Notes: generated by a model not told the origin, from the letters alone. DNA of 64,000 bases from Bryum argenteum (GCA_037043015.1 CM073323.1:7564001-7628000), one strand, 5' to 3'; numbered from the stretch's first letter, positions 23,676 through 36,260 are shown. Numbers and translations: made by a program.

Positions 23676-24745
23676 ACCATTGCAAGCCAATTATGTGAGA
23701 TTAGAAATAATTTTCATAAACTTTTTCTACATAAGTGTAATCTTTAGATGCACTCCAATAACTTTGTAGTTGAATGATTTTTGATTTGAATAACTTTTGT
23801 GTTGTATTTGCTATGATATTTCTACGATGAAAAAAGTGAAAAAATGGATGAATTTTGAGGAGCTAAGGTATGAGAATCTGAATCCGAGCGGCCCCTTATA
23901 ATTGGGCACCTTGAAATGAGGATTCCCTTGGGATATGATGAAGATTTTCTTGGATAGGATGTTCCTCATATGTATGTGCAATATTTAGGGTGAACAAATG
24001 TAGGTTTACCTAATAGTATATCAGTTCTTTCTAATATTTGTAGTTAGATGTGTAATTGCCTAAAATTCTACAAATATAGGAAAACTTTGTCTTTTCTATT
24101 TGCTAATTGTGAATAATTGTAACTCACCCATTTTATCACTCCAAGTATATTGAACTCCTTGAATGCACAAATATAGATGCTCACACCTTATATCCCCTTC
24201 ATCCACCATTTGATTTTGACATTATTTTTTTGGGATGGATTCCAATTATAGTCTATATTTACTAGTAGAAACCTTGACCCAATCAAGGACGTATTGGAGA
24301 GAAGGCATCAATTGAGTGCAAGGGACCTAGTTTTGGACTATTTTTTTTTTGTACCGAACTTTGGGGCACATTTCACCATTGCAAAGCTACTATTTGAGCC
24401 AAAAAAAGATTTGGATGAATTTCTTTTGGGACAAGAGTTTCTTTGAGATGAAGGTGTACAACTTTCTAGTTGATGGTTTTGTAATTGCAAATTCCATGTT
24501 GGTAGTATATTCACTTCAAAGTAAAAATGATGGTTTTTTGTAGCCTATTTTGCGCACCAAAATGTAATGATCTCGCAATCTATAAGGTTCCATATAAGAG
24601 TCAAATTTTGGTCCACATGATCTACAACAAGTCTATTACAAGTTTGTACGGTTAAGATCTGAATAGCAAATCTCTAATTTCATCTATGTTATTTTTATCA
24701 AAAATAATTTTCTGGCTAAAAAATACCCCAAGGACGTCTAGGAGT
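23676..24745 (-). repeat. Dispersed AT-rich repeat, copy f (right arm of foldback)
   Basis: Read on the minus strand it repeats the motifs of copy e in the same order, so copies e and f face each other with almost no spacer. About 300 bases near 23880-24170 are an insertion absent from the other arm. Transcription through it could give a long imperfect hairpin RNA. Confidence 0.7.
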
Positions 24746-25319
24746 CAAGAAATGCTTTTCAACACATTCCCTGTACTCAAATGTGGAAATTCTTTTTGTA
24801 TCCATTGAAAGAAAGGGTTTTACTTTCTTTTATTTATCTTACTTACTTTCTAGTCTACCATTCTTTCATTGTATTGGATATCTGCTTGATGGAGGTATTT
24901 CATCTAACCTAAACACTACGAAAAGAATCTAATGATTTTGATTGCATCCAACACAAAATGTGATTTTAATTTACTTCAATGTACTTAATGTGGAAAAAAA
25001 CAATGTATATATCTATAATTTTGATCGCTTTATTTACATCCTCTACATGAAGACTTCTTACAATTTCCTCGTGAAAAGTATGTATAGCAGTATAGGAAGT
25101 GATAAAAATTTGAAAGAAAAGTAGAAAAAAGGATAAAAATATCAAGATTCTAAATTCAACACATTTAGTCATTAAGATAATATGATCTCTATGATTTGAA
25201 AGTGCCTCTCTTCAATATTGAAAAGAGGATTTTTTGTCAAGGGAATATGGAATTGAGTTGCATTGGAAATTCAATTGCAATAGCAACTTCATGTGACTAA
25301 GAAAGAAAGTGAGATCAAA
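24746..25319. other. AT-rich intergenic DNA
   Basis: No coding or structural signal seen; probably includes the 3' UTR of the Kazal gene at its right end. Confidence 0.4.
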
Positions 25320-26842
25320 TTAGGGTAATCCAATCATTATAAGTAATGCTGCAAGTCCAAGCCACACCATGTGCACCAATTGTAAAGACTGTGCTGCGTG
25401 AAGGCCTATATTGGCTTTTGTGCCACCATGATAAATGTCGCAATACCCCTCATGGGCTATCTCTACTTGTGCACACTTGGCCTCTGCGGCACCACACCAA
25501 TATGTGACTCCATCACCTCCGCACACACTGTCCAAAACACACATGTTAAAGTTCTTTCAACATACTATCAAAACCCTATTTAATGACACCTTCTAACATT
25601 TGATAAGACATTCCAAACATCAAACTTTCACAACATATATGAATTAATGAAATAATGACCTAAGAGTCCACATTTTGCAAACATTCTCCAAATTATTCAC
25701 ACATTCTTAAGTTAACTCAAACAACAACAAAAATGAAGAATGCATAGAATCTTATCCAGTGACACTGGAAGCTTTACATATGCATTGGTTCAGTTGCTTC
25801 AAACTTATATCGATGCTAAAAATGGAGCGATACCCATAATGGAGCACTAGGCTTCTTCACCCACATGTATATTATAGCTTTACACTTCAACAATATCAAG
25901 TACTCATCCCAAACATTACAAGGTGTGAAATTAGGGCACCAATTTCAGAAACACCTATATGTCTACCTTCAAAAATTCATAGCAAAATGTAGAAGAGTCC
26001 AAAATTGATGAATCCACTTTGACTATCCTTCCTCAGACTTCCCCATGCATGAAAATGGCTTACATGATATACTTCACAATAAATTAGGAAATCTGAAATT
26101 TGCGCCATTATTGAGCACTCTCCATCATTAGGTAAAAGGTATGTAAAAAAGCAACTTACGGATCAGCTCGGAAGCAGTTCACAGTGCACAAGGGCTCCTT
26201 TTCCACATGTGAATCACCTGTCCATCGCAATAGGAGATCATATTAGCACAATGTACGATTCTATTCTTGACATGTTCCATACATTTTACAACCTCAACTC
26301 CTAACCCAAGGAAGACCATGGTTATGAAGAATCACCATCCTCCGTCAAGCAATGGGAACCTGCCACTCTCACCTGATCGAACTGCGGTTATGCGGTTACC
26401 GCTTGGAGTGGTCCTGCTCAATCACGTACCTTTTGGAAGTAATTGCAAATCGGCTTCAAGACCACTCCCTCCGAAACTCCGGAACAGCTGAATTCACACA
26501 TCACAATAGCAGAATCACATCATGAAAATCGATACAACTCTGACAATCAATGCTCGGAGAAACAGCTTCTTTCACAGTGACGAAAACCACCACATACGAT
26601 TATGGTGTCGACGAACAGGACAACAGTCTCTTACAAAGATGATGATTTGACAATCAGGGGAATGAGCTATGGAAGTGACGAAGAAGAGAATGACGATATG
26701 TTGAAAGCCATACCAGAGAGAAAGGATGGGCGTGTCGTTGCACTTCCGGTCTCCCCACGAAAACCTCATTCGTGCTTGCTGCTGCTGCCACTCCGATCAC
26801 CAGCAAGCTCACGAAGCAGATAGAGAGTCGCACTGGCTCCAT
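25320..26842 (-). CDS. Plant Kazal-type serine protease inhibitor
   Basis: Complete four-exon gene, 150 residues: exons 26842-26714, 26487-26430, 26217-26160 and 25527-25320, with phases that agree. The signal peptide is MEPVRLSICFVSLLVIGVAAA. The Kazal domain has six cysteines (residues 73, 77, 84, 93, 100, 111) with the family signature CTVNCFRADPVC, DGVTYWC and HEGYC. The C-terminus is hydrophobic (LVHMVWLGLAALLIMIGL), fitting a membrane or GPI anchor. Order and motifs match plant Kazal proteins such as Arabidopsis At3g61980, which has an extra Cys after WCG that is Ala here. Likely secreted or surface-bound inhibitor of serine proteases; target unknown. Exon 2 is the least conserved part. 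Confidence 0.88.
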
Positions 26843-28653
26843 TGCAAGCCGGTCCGTAATATCTTAACTACATCTATTACAACTTCTTCCTACACCACCC
26901 AGCGATGCTTATCATTCCAATGCATGCTTCGATCTGTCCTGTCGATCTCGCAGCAACGTACACCCGCCCTCAGGCTTTCCCGGCCCTCTCCCAGAGCGAT
27001 TGAGATTCTCACATCGTAATCAGCCTATGCGAAGATGGGGCGTATGTGCAGCAGGTATTACTTCGGAAATAGTGCGCAGTGGGGTTCGGTCGATCGTTAA
27101 GGTTGTATTGTGTGTCCGGCGCCAGGTAGTACCTTCGTTCTGTATTGGGTTGTGTGCATTGGTGACTGTTAATTGTGTGCAGCATTGGCTGTCTGTATCT
27201 CTGTGTGTTGAGTTACGTGGGGAGGAGATTCGGGGCTGCTCCCAATTCAAAGGTTCATTCAAATTTTCAAATTTCCCTTCAACACGCAGCTTCCTCGTTT
27301 GTTCCGGTTGTGCTCAGGGTACGTGAGATCGGAAGAGTGACCAAGTGTGCTCATTGCATGGCATGGTATGTGTCAAATAATTTACATGGAGTTATTCACA
27401 TGAAAGCGAAGTTCAAAGGCCAGCAAGGAAAGAATACCTAAACCTGCCACTTTTACTTCTGCGTGTGGGTTATAAGGTACCATGCTCAATAACCGCATGC
27501 ACAAATTTCAGATTCGCAAGTATGCCACTTTCACTTCTGCGTGTGGGTTATAATGAACCATGCTCAATAACCGCATGCACAAATTTCAGATTCGCAAATA
27601 AAGGCAAGGGGATCAATCTTGGAAATTAGCACAGTATGTAGGATGTTGAACTGATTAAACTCATAGATTTTGGATTTACCGTGAGTTAGTAATGAATTTT
27701 GAAGTGAAAGCTGTAGGTAAACCTAAAAGCGTACAGTCTAAAATGACATCGGTACATTGAATACAGAAAATGGACGCTAGAATGTACCTCCTGCTTGAAT
27801 GAACTGAAGGCACATTTCAACTGTTATGGCCCACCTTTTGGGATCAGCTAAGGGAGTAGTGATCTACGCTATATATGTCTATTCCAGTGAGTTGAGACCG
27901 TTTTAAAAGCAAAGACGAACCGGGTGTGTTGAACTTAAAACAGGCTCCGGCTGTTGTACCTATCTGGAACCGGACATTACTGTGCTCCGAATGAGCCCTG
28001 CTTGGTTTCAACCGAAGCCCACAGATAAGCAACTCTACAAGTGCATTCACTTGAACCATCTCGCTCACTCCTTCGTTCCCACACGCTTGAAATTGCACTT
28101 TCGATGAAAACCTTACTTACATGACAATGCTAAGATGCAGATCCATTCCAACCTTAAGCTCGATATGAATGCAAGTTATGTGTACTGTATAATAGCTCCA
28201 AATCAGATCATGAAAAGTAGACGATCACTAGAGCCATGCTTGCAACCAAAAAATTGGACTTCTCCATATACCATGCATGTGGGTAAAGAACTCTAGATTC
28301 AGCGATGCAAGCAAGAGGGCCGAAATCTCTGAACAAGAAGACAATCCATATTCTCAATTCAATAAGAACTCAGAAATTCCACCCACAACTTGTTGAAAGA
28401 CAATACCTGTTCCAGGAAACAAGATCATTCCCGCATCAATTCCGACGCCTTGTTTAGAATGATCCCCTAATAAAGCAGCTCATGTGCTGGAAAGGGAAAC
28501 TTAACCCTCCAGAGTGAACGAAGAAGCACTAGGCGGGGCTGCAATGATTAAGCATGATTCTATGAAGTCCAGGCAGCCACAATGTCTTCAGTTGATATGG
28601 AATTAATGGTCTTCGCAACCATGAGTCCTTCCAGCAGGTAAGTACCCTTCTCT
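26843..28653. other. Intergenic region between the Kazal gene and the pseudouridine synthase gene
   Basis: About 26843-27000 is likely Kazal promoter/leader and about 28300-28653 likely the 3' side of the pseudouridine synthase. No further gene is supported. It contains one 78-bp tandem duplication. Confidence 0.45.
27445..27600 (+). repeat. 78-bp tandem duplication
   Basis: TGCCACTTTTACTTCTGCGT at 27445 and TGCCACTTTCACTTCTGCGT at 27523 start two nearly identical units that end AAATTTCAGATTCGCAA. Confidence 0.9.
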
Positions 28654-31499
28654 TCATTCACATTCCTCATCCGTGTCAACGGCCTGATCAGTGTCAGCCG
28701 AGAAGTCATACTTCACATGTGCGAGGTAAAGCCCACATGCTGGCGCCATAGCTGCTGCCTGTGTTATGGTCCGAGCATCTAAAATGCGCTTCACTGCAAG
28801 AGAATCACTTTACCCGTTCAGACATTGTCTACAAGTGGAAACAGAGTCTATTTCTACACACTCATGAGCTTTCTGAACATAACGAGCAATCCTTAAGTGC
28901 ACATGCTACGGGTGCAGTTAGCAAAGAGTTATTTTGCATGTACCTGGAAGCATTTCAAAGCGACAGTGTTATAGCACTGGGATTACATATTGCTTGGAAT
29001 TGGAGGCATTTCTTTCATTCTTTTCGTAGTCCAAAGAAGGTTGTTTGCTCGTTTTAAATCAGAACAAGTGATACTCATGAAGCAAAAAGATCAACAAAAC
29101 CTGTCTGATTTTTGTGGTTCCAAACGAAGCTTACCATCTTCAACTGCTAGAGCCCCGGAGCCAACAGCTTTCAGTGTCCCGACCATCAGCCGGACCTACA
29201 AAGTCCGAATCAGCGATGTGAGAAAGTGGTTTGCAATGCACCTATTCAATACTGATGGGCACACTAAGATTACTCTCGATTAAGTTGTACTCCCTTATAA
29301 TTGTCCAATAGGTTCTCTCAAATCTACCTCTCCATGTAGATTAGAGTAGATTAGAGAGAACCTACTGGACAATTATAAGGGGACAGAGGGAGTGTAAGAC
29401 ATGAGCTGGTATTGAACACCCTTACCTGGTGATATAAAAAAGATCTAGCCCTTGCCGTGACAACGAAGCACCGCAATTTCTCTGAAGTTTCATGCTCGAA
29501 ACTCGTCGATTTGTCTGCAGGCGAGAGGCTCCTGTCTTCCGGAGAAGGAAAGCATGGCCACACGGGCATTTCACAGATGTGCAACTCATCAAGTGTTCTC
29601 CATGCAGAGTTTGCCTGCATGATGTATGAAAAAGACTCATTCATACACAATGCCAATCTTGCGATGATTCCAAACAGAAAGCGGAGAAATGAATGATTCA
29701 TGCCTACCTCCTAGAGCCATAAGCACAAACCTAATAGGCAAGCAACACCATGTGCATAGAAAGGACCCAACGAGAGTAGGAAGGGCCTTTCACCTGGCAT
29801 CCTGTAGCCCTGAAGGAACTAAAATCATGATGTCCTACCAGCACCTTGCATGCTTCCTGTTTCACCCAAAATCAAAAAGTAAGCACATTGAATGTTCTCT
29901 TCTCGCAAATTAAACATGTAGTCATTCCCATTATTGACATTCTCCTATTCATGAACAGGATGTGAGGTGATAGAAGTAGGATTGAATGGGTCAGGAACTG
30001 ACCACCATGGACGGAAGATCCAAGTCTTCCTGAACGTGCCAAGCTTGATCCTTTTGAAATACGGACATCTGCCGATTTCCTGTCAGAAGACGGTAATGAT
30101 ATCTGTAAAAGTGCGTAGACAAACTTCAGAGGGATATAGTCACATGTTGTATGGAGAGGATGACGCCAATTAGACTCAAGCCAAGGCCGGAATTCTGAAA
30201 TGCGAGCAGGAACTTAAAGCTAAACAGAAGTTAGCATGAGCTCTACTGAAAAAGTGAGGCACCTACACAATAATACGTACGTGCGTTCTTGAGCTTTGAA
30301 ACGCGAATGGAAATCCGGGGGCACACATCGCACACCCACAACCGCCATGTCACCAGCATCCTTCTGGGCCTATTCATCAAGCAAACACTTAGATCATTTG
30401 TTACTCTAATTACAATCAACCCCTGAAAACGAGTCACATTTTAGACAAATTCCTAACATCAAAATATAAGATAGATCATATGATTCTGAGTATTTAGAGG
30501 CTCTACAGCTGATTCGCTTCTCAACTTTTACTACACATGCTTCACTTTGCTACGTAGGTGATGACAGGTTCCATAGGCAGAGATTACTTACATGGAGAAA
30601 ATGATTGATAGCCTTCTGCACAACCGCGGGTTCATGTGCTGGCATCTGCAGTGCAACGAACGACAAACCAATCAAACTTCAAAACCAGCAGAAGTTGCAA
30701 TAAGTAATGTTGGAAGAACCATACACTCATTGAGCACCAAGTGATTTCTGGCTTACCACTTCACCAGGTTTCCTCTTGCTTCGCCGTGCAATGTCGACAT
30801 GACATGTATTGGCAAGAGCATGCACTCCTGTATCCTGCACATCAGAACCATTTGATCATTGAACTCACAACTCAATGAATGTAGCTGCATGGAAAGAATA
30901 GCAGGCGGAGGTGGGCTTACTGTGCGGCTTGACACGGCACTCGCAACAGGCTCACCAACAAACTTCTCAAGAGCAGCCTGCATTACTCCAAAAGAAACCT
31001 GTCAGTGCACAGTCTACAGGAGCCGTTGTCTAGTGTATGGAAGTCGAAGATGTGTATTGAGAACCCTAATGTCTTCAAAGGCTAATGAGATCAACTACCC
31101 TACTGTAACCCCGAAGCCCTTATGAGGAGCTTTTAACAACATTCCGAAGCCAGCACTATGTTCGAATTCGTTTCAAAATTAGGTCATAATCTGGGGTGTA
31201 GTGTAAGGTTCAGGGTTTAAGGGGAGAGAATTCATGAACGCTGTGGGCGCACTTGGTGATTTATAAAAGGCTGTTGGTGCTGCTTGAAAAAATACTGGTC
31301 AAGAATGTCAATGCGCTTAATAACATACCTCGAGACAGCCCTGAATGGTTCGTTTGCCCTTCTGCCTCTGAAATCCCAGAAAGCGAGTGCCAATGTACTC
31401 AACAGTCATCAAGTAGCGTTGCACGCCCGCGTTCGTGGCAGCAGCGCTCATCTCGTCCCGCTTCCTCTTCACACCCTCCGATCCCTTCTGCTCTGACAT
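28654..31499 (-). CDS. tRNA pseudouridine synthase, TruA/Pus1-like
   Basis: Complete ten-exon gene, 331 residues: 31499-31329, 30977-30921, 30834-30757, 30645-30592, 30363-30281, 30102-30003, 29856-29794, 29614-29426, 29195-29135 and 28793-28654; phases all agree. It isomerises uridine to pseudouridine in tRNA. The N-terminus is basic (KRKRDE), then RYLMTVEYIGTRFLGFQRQ and the TIQGCLE helix. The catalytic Asp is in SSRTDTGVHALAN (residue 77). Later landmarks are AQERTYHYRLLTG, GHHDFSSFRATGCQ, CFVVTARARSFLYHQVRLMV and LKAVGSGAL. ATG at 31499 was chosen because the frame upstream has no ATG. Single-domain enzyme close to bacterial TruA and animal PUSL1. A small MITE sits in the intron between exons 8 and 9. 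Site specificity and organelle targeting cannot be told. Confidence 0.94.
29290..29392. mobile_element. Small hairpin MITE in an intron, TGTA flanks
   Basis: Near-perfect inverted repeat of 103 bp. The left end begins CTCCCTTATAATTGTCCAAT and the right end is GGACAATTATAAGGGGACAG then AGGGAG. TGTA stands directly on both sides. The ends look Stowaway-like (CTCCCT and ATAATTGTCC), but Stowaway duplicates TA, which does not fit here. It lies in the pseudouridine synthase intron 29196-29425. Confidence 0.85.
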
Positions 31500-32794
31500 C
31501 TGTGAATCCTCTTCTTTCAACCCAACCACTTCTAGTACAGACCCACATTCACGGTAGGGTTTAAGAGTGAGCCTCCTTAAACCCTAAATTAACCTCACCA
31601 ATTCAAATTTAGAACTCAGCGCTGCAATCGGCGAAGGACAAAATACCAGTCGATCCGCGGGTTTAGGTGTGCCTTCCCCGATCACCGTCGGGCTTGCAGT
31701 AAGTACCGTGGTGAGAAACTCGATGCTCGATTCTATGCATTGATCGAGGAACAAGGTTAGGAGCAGTGTCACCCTGTGTGTACTCAGGTATGTGCGAAGG
31801 TCTATTCCTAAAGATTAGGTCTAGAATTGAAGCTGGTCCCTCTGAATTGACTTTAGTTGCCGATAGCCTGTTTGAGAAGAGCAGAATGATTGTGGGACTA
31901 CGGCTTTGGAGAGCTACACACGAACCGTAAACAGTTGACGTAGAAGCTTACACTGGAATATCCAAGAGAAGGGGAGCAATTGTAGCCGGCAGAATGATCA
32001 CTTTTAGAAGCTGCGTTGTAAATTCGAATTTGAATGCTGGCTGATTGAAGCTCAATCTTAATAATCATTGCTAGAAGATTCTTCGAAGTATTCGCGATGG
32101 GAAAACGCAACTAGAGAAGGTCTCTTCCTCAAGGATAGGTCTAGATTTGAAGCTGCTTATCACTGTATTGACTGAATTGCCCATAGCCTGTATGATCGAA
32201 ACACATGATAGCTGGTGAGAAGTATAACGATCGTGGAGGTGCCATACGAAACCCTAAACAGTTGAAGTAGAGGTCCAAATATTCAGGAGACGGGGGGGCC
32301 ATTGAAGCCTGCGTGACGATCTCATTTAGAAACTGCGATGTAGATTTTTTATTATTGAAGCTCAATCTTGTTACGATCAATGGTAAAAGATCGTTCGAGA
32401 GAGAAATGCAACTAGAGGAGGTCGATTTGTCAAGGGTAGGTTTAGTTGTGAAGCTGCTTACTGAATTGGCTTAATTGCCACTAGCCTGTTCGAAGGAAGC
32501 GCACGATTGCTGGTTAGAACCACTATGGCCGTGAGCTTCCACATAAAACCTAAAGTGTTGAAGTTGAAGCCCATACTGGAATATTCAGAAAGGGGGCAAT
32601 TGAAGACTGCACGATGATTTGTTTTAGAAGCTGCAATGTAGATTCTTATTCTATTAAGCTCAATCTTGTTACAATCATTGGTACAAGACTTTTCGAGGGA
32701 AAGACGATCCTCTGTTTTAGGGCTTGGATGGTGGGATTGATTTTGATCGTTGATGGTAGGTGCAGAGATTTGTGTAACTGTATGAGGGGGAATC
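31500..32794. promoter_or_regulatory. Divergent promoter region (pseudouridine synthase / TCF25)
   Basis: Two genes are read outwards from this 1.3-kb spacer. Two telo-box motifs in opposite orientation lie close to the pseudouridine synthase start: TAGGGTTTAA at 31555 and AAACCCTAA at 31579. The rest is occupied by a degenerate threefold repeat. Confidence 0.65.
31800..32710 (+). repeat. Degenerate tandem triplication, ~300-bp unit
   Basis: Three diverged units share ordered landmarks: AGGT(C/T)TAG, TAGCCTGT, CAGTTGA(A/C)GTAGA-like, ATATTCAG-like, GAAGCTGC, and (G/T)AAGCTCAATCTT. The last landmark starts at 32047, 32357 and about 32655, giving periods of ~310 and ~299. Confidence 0.85.
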
Positions 32795-35445
32795 ATGTCA
32801 GCTCGTATGGTCAGGCGTGCGTTGGAGGAGCAGGAAGCGCAACGACTTGGAGAATCGATCAGTGATCAAGATGAAGTGGAGCACAGTCCCACCGGCAAGC
32901 CTGCACACAACCTTTTCGACCTCCTTGGAGCAGAGGCAAACCAAGCTCAATTCTCTATTCTTCAGTTTCAACACACTAAAATCATATCTAACCAACTTCT
33001 AAGAGTGATCTTTCCGCATGCAATCAAGGGTAATGGGTAGATGAGTCGCTGTCGGTAGCACGAGACGAGATACATAATCAACTTGGCAACAATGTCAACT
33101 TACGGAGGACTTTTTAATGGGGAAGAATTTGTTCATTATGCTACCCATTGGAGCTTTGGGCTGAGGTTCTCGTTTCGTGCTCTGTTTCAGGAGGTCGGAG
33201 ATGAAGATGATGAAGATGAACTCGAAGTTGAGCCCCAGATTTCAAAGCAAGATGCACCAGTGAGCAAAAGTAGGAAGAAAAGCAAACCAAAGAGGAAAGG
33301 AAAGAGTACTTCAGAAGTCATTGAGGAAGAGTCGGTTGACGAGTTGCTGGAGAGGCTGGCAGCGCAAAACGAGGGGAATGCGTCGACCTCGGAGTCCGCA
33401 ACTGCGGCAGGTACGTGCCCTCATGACTGTGAAGTAATCTCCTTGTTACAAAACCCGACCAATGAACTGAAACTGAATGATTGCAGATGTAGATCCGTTT
33501 GAGATACTCGGCGTGGACCCACGCTACCTTCGAGCAGAAGATGAGCTACGACGAATATTTGGTTCCAAAGTCATCAATGCAGCGGAAAGAAGTGGCGATG
33601 GCGCCAGAAAGCGCCAGATTCCGCATCGAGGGGGTCGAGTCTCCCTGAAGAAGACTCTGCTCGTGACGCCACATGAGCATTGGCCTCGTCCGGATGGTGG
33701 ATTGTCCATGGAGTGCACTGACACCAAAGACGGACTTAATTACTTCAGGTGCACACCCTCATACTCTTTTTTGCATCATTTGCTTAGTTTTCCTTCTACC
33801 TCAGCCCTTCATTTCATTATACCTCGTCGTCAATAGAGAACTCGGTAGCTCTAGAATGCTTCATAAGTTTCTAGAGAATGCAGTAGCTTTAGAAGGCTTC
33901 ATGAACCTTTAGGCATTAGAGTTCAAGCCTCGTCTCTGCAGGTACGTGTACTCAAGCTCGTACCAGGGAGTACAGAAGCGGTACGAAGAATGCTCAAATT
34001 CGCATGACCCAAACACGATAGTGATGATGGTGAACCAACATCCTTATCATGTGGACTCGCTGTTAACACTAGCGGAGCTTTACCGACACATGGGAGAGAG
34101 TCAGAGATCGGCGGATTTGTTAGAACGGGCTCTGTACGCGTTGGAGTACGCATGGCACCCGTGGTTCAACATCACCACGGGGAGATCGAGGTTGGACTTC
34201 GGATGGCAACCGAATAGAGCGCTTTTTGTTGCGCTCTTCAAGCACATGCAGCACCTCGACAGACGAGGGTGTCACCGAACGGCACTCGAAGTTTGCAAGC
34301 TCCTACTTTCGCTCGACTCGGACGACCCCATGGGCTCCGTGTTTTGCATCGACTATTTTGCCATCAGAGCCGAGCAGTACCAGTGGTTACAAACCTTTGC
34401 AAGCGAGTATGGAAACGAGCGCTCATTGCCGCTCCTTCCGAGCTTTTCCTACTCACTTGCACTGGCTCAGTTTCATATTTCGGGCTCAGAGCACGAGCTG
34501 CTCCTGCAGGCATTGATGCTGCACCCGGGTTTTCTGAAAAAGATAGTGGAGAAAGCACCGATCAAAGAAGATGATGCCTGGGCTAAGATTCTGAAGCATC
34601 CCCACTTTGGCAGAGTCCCGACTCAGAGCCCCACTCTTGAGCACCTCATCAACATCTACGTTGCTCGCAGCTACTTGATCTGGAGACCTCCTGAGGTACA
34701 AGCTTGGCTGAAGGCGCAGGCACAAGTTGTTGTTGCCATTGCGGATGTTGGAAGTGTGGATATGGCTAACTGGGCTTGCGTTCGCAGAGAGGCCTTCCCA
34801 GCAGACGTTAACGAGTAAGCCTTGTTCCTGCTCTATTTCTCTCTTCGTAACCATAAACTATCAATCTTTCAGTAGTGTAATTTGTATCAGTTCAGCTCTT
34901 TTCGATGAATGGTGTCCCGTAGAAATATATTAAACCGAGATCCACCTTCTAACGTACAACAGCTAGGTCTTACCTTGAACCAACAGCGAATGTGCAATTT
35001 CTCGAACTTATTTGTTGTGGAGCATGAGCATGATGGGTGGGGTTCTGGATTCCAGGTACAGGCATCTGCTGGTGTCGGACTTCTCAGATGCAACAGCAAC
35101 GCTACCTGCAGAGGAGATTCAGCAGTTCTTCCCAGCGGGTGGCAATGGCAACGCTGTGCAGGACCCCATGGCGCAGGCTGCTGAGCAGGGGAGGCAGCTG
35201 GAGGATCAGAATGCTCTAATGGTATCGAAAGTTCACAAATTTCTCACTGAAAACTGCTCTGAAACAAGTTCTTTTTGAATATTCAGTTACTTCAGTATAA
35301 CATGGTTTTAGAAGAAGTTTTGCTTTTTGAGAGCGAAGGTTTTTACTTATTCTTACTTCTTCTTCAGGTTTTCTTCCGCTCATTTTTGCCCTGGTATAAC
35401 CACGGGGTCGACTTGCATGGACAAGATCCACGTCGCGAAGCCTGA
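32795..35445 (+). CDS. TCF25: TCF25 (NULP1) family protein
   Basis: Six exons, 579 residues if the first donor is as proposed: 32795-32935, 33191-33410, 33487-33748, 33942-34814, 35056-35221 and 35368-35445. The human homologue is a component of the ribosome quality control complex and a proposed transcription repressor. Landmarks: MSARMVRRALEEQE and FDLLGAE at the start; an acidic then basic segment (DEDDEDELEVE, KSRKKSKPKRKGKS); LGVDPRYLRAEDELRRIFGS, GGLSMECT and NYFRYVYSSSYQGVQ; WHPWFNITTGRSRLD and the helical core; and the C-terminal SFLPWYNHGVD. The first intron needs a GC donor at 32936-32937 (GAG/GCAAAC), which keeps the frame and joins conserved sequence. The alternative GT at about 33004 would add an unconserved stretch. 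The other five splice pairs agree in phase. Confidence 0.93.
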
Positions 35446-36124
35446 CGCTCTCGAGGAGAAGAACTCCAGGCCTGTTTCGAGGTTGGCATGAATAGAATGT
35501 TGATTCGACTTATCCTTGATGATAATGTGCACAAATCAGAACAGGAAAGATTGACTACCAATCTTCATACTTGAATTGTTGGTAGTACACTTGTTTTTCT
35601 TCATAGCCCTACCGAGCAGAAAGATATTCTGCCTTCATGATTCTTAACATGATTGTACCATGTAATCTTCCATTCATCAGTACCTCCCTAACATTTACGA
35701 GGAAGTTCAGATTCGACTGTGCCTTCTCTGAATGGTAATTGGTTTGCTCTTTTCTGTTAATTGATTACTGCTTTTAAAAGTCAAAGTCGAATCCCATGTT
35801 GATGCAATTGACTCAGTTAGATGTTGCAGCTGATCTAAATTATAAGTATGCGTTATAGGACTTCAGTAAGTATTGCCAACCACTACTCTTCCAAATATGT
35901 TTCATGAACAGCACACAGAGACACATTGCACTCATCATACAAATTAATCATAAACAATATGTCTCATAAGTGAACACTTTGAGCAACGTGTCTCTTTAAC
36001 TTTTGCCTAATCCTTAGAATCGGTCTGCCTTTCAAGAAAATCTGCCAAACAAAGTCTCTTTTTTTACTTTCAAAAACTACCCGTGTCATGTCGAGAATAG
36101 ATTATTTATATGTCTAAGAACGCA
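35446..36124. other. TCF25 3' UTR and intergenic DNA
   Basis: AT-rich and without coding signal. It lies between two convergent transcription units. Confidence 0.5.
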
Positions 36125-36240
36125 TACAGGTATTGATTGGCACGCTCCAGCCGCCTTTGCAAGCTTCGAAGGTGTTCTTCCATTTCATTCTCCCCGATCA
36201 AATGCCGGTTTGCGATTGCTTCAGCCGTGTGCGCTCGTCG
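36125..36240 (-). pseudogene. RING-family tail fragment
   Basis: Read on the minus strand, one frame gives HTAEAIANRHLIGENEMEEH followed by LRSLQRRLERANQ. This is the C-terminal coiled segment of the local RING family (RING 3 has LRSLQERLNRAND; pseudogene 2 has AAHAIEKTARAPDEMAQE). No RING domain accompanies it. It lies directly downstream of RING gene 3 and is probably a leftover of a tandem copy. Confidence 0.75.
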
Positions 36241-36260
36241 ATCACCATTTATATACTAGA

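Noticed and set aside
27000-27480. Overlapping plus-strand ORFs near the Kazal gene
   Set aside because: No domain, low complexity and no consistent splice pattern; probably promoter/leader sequence.
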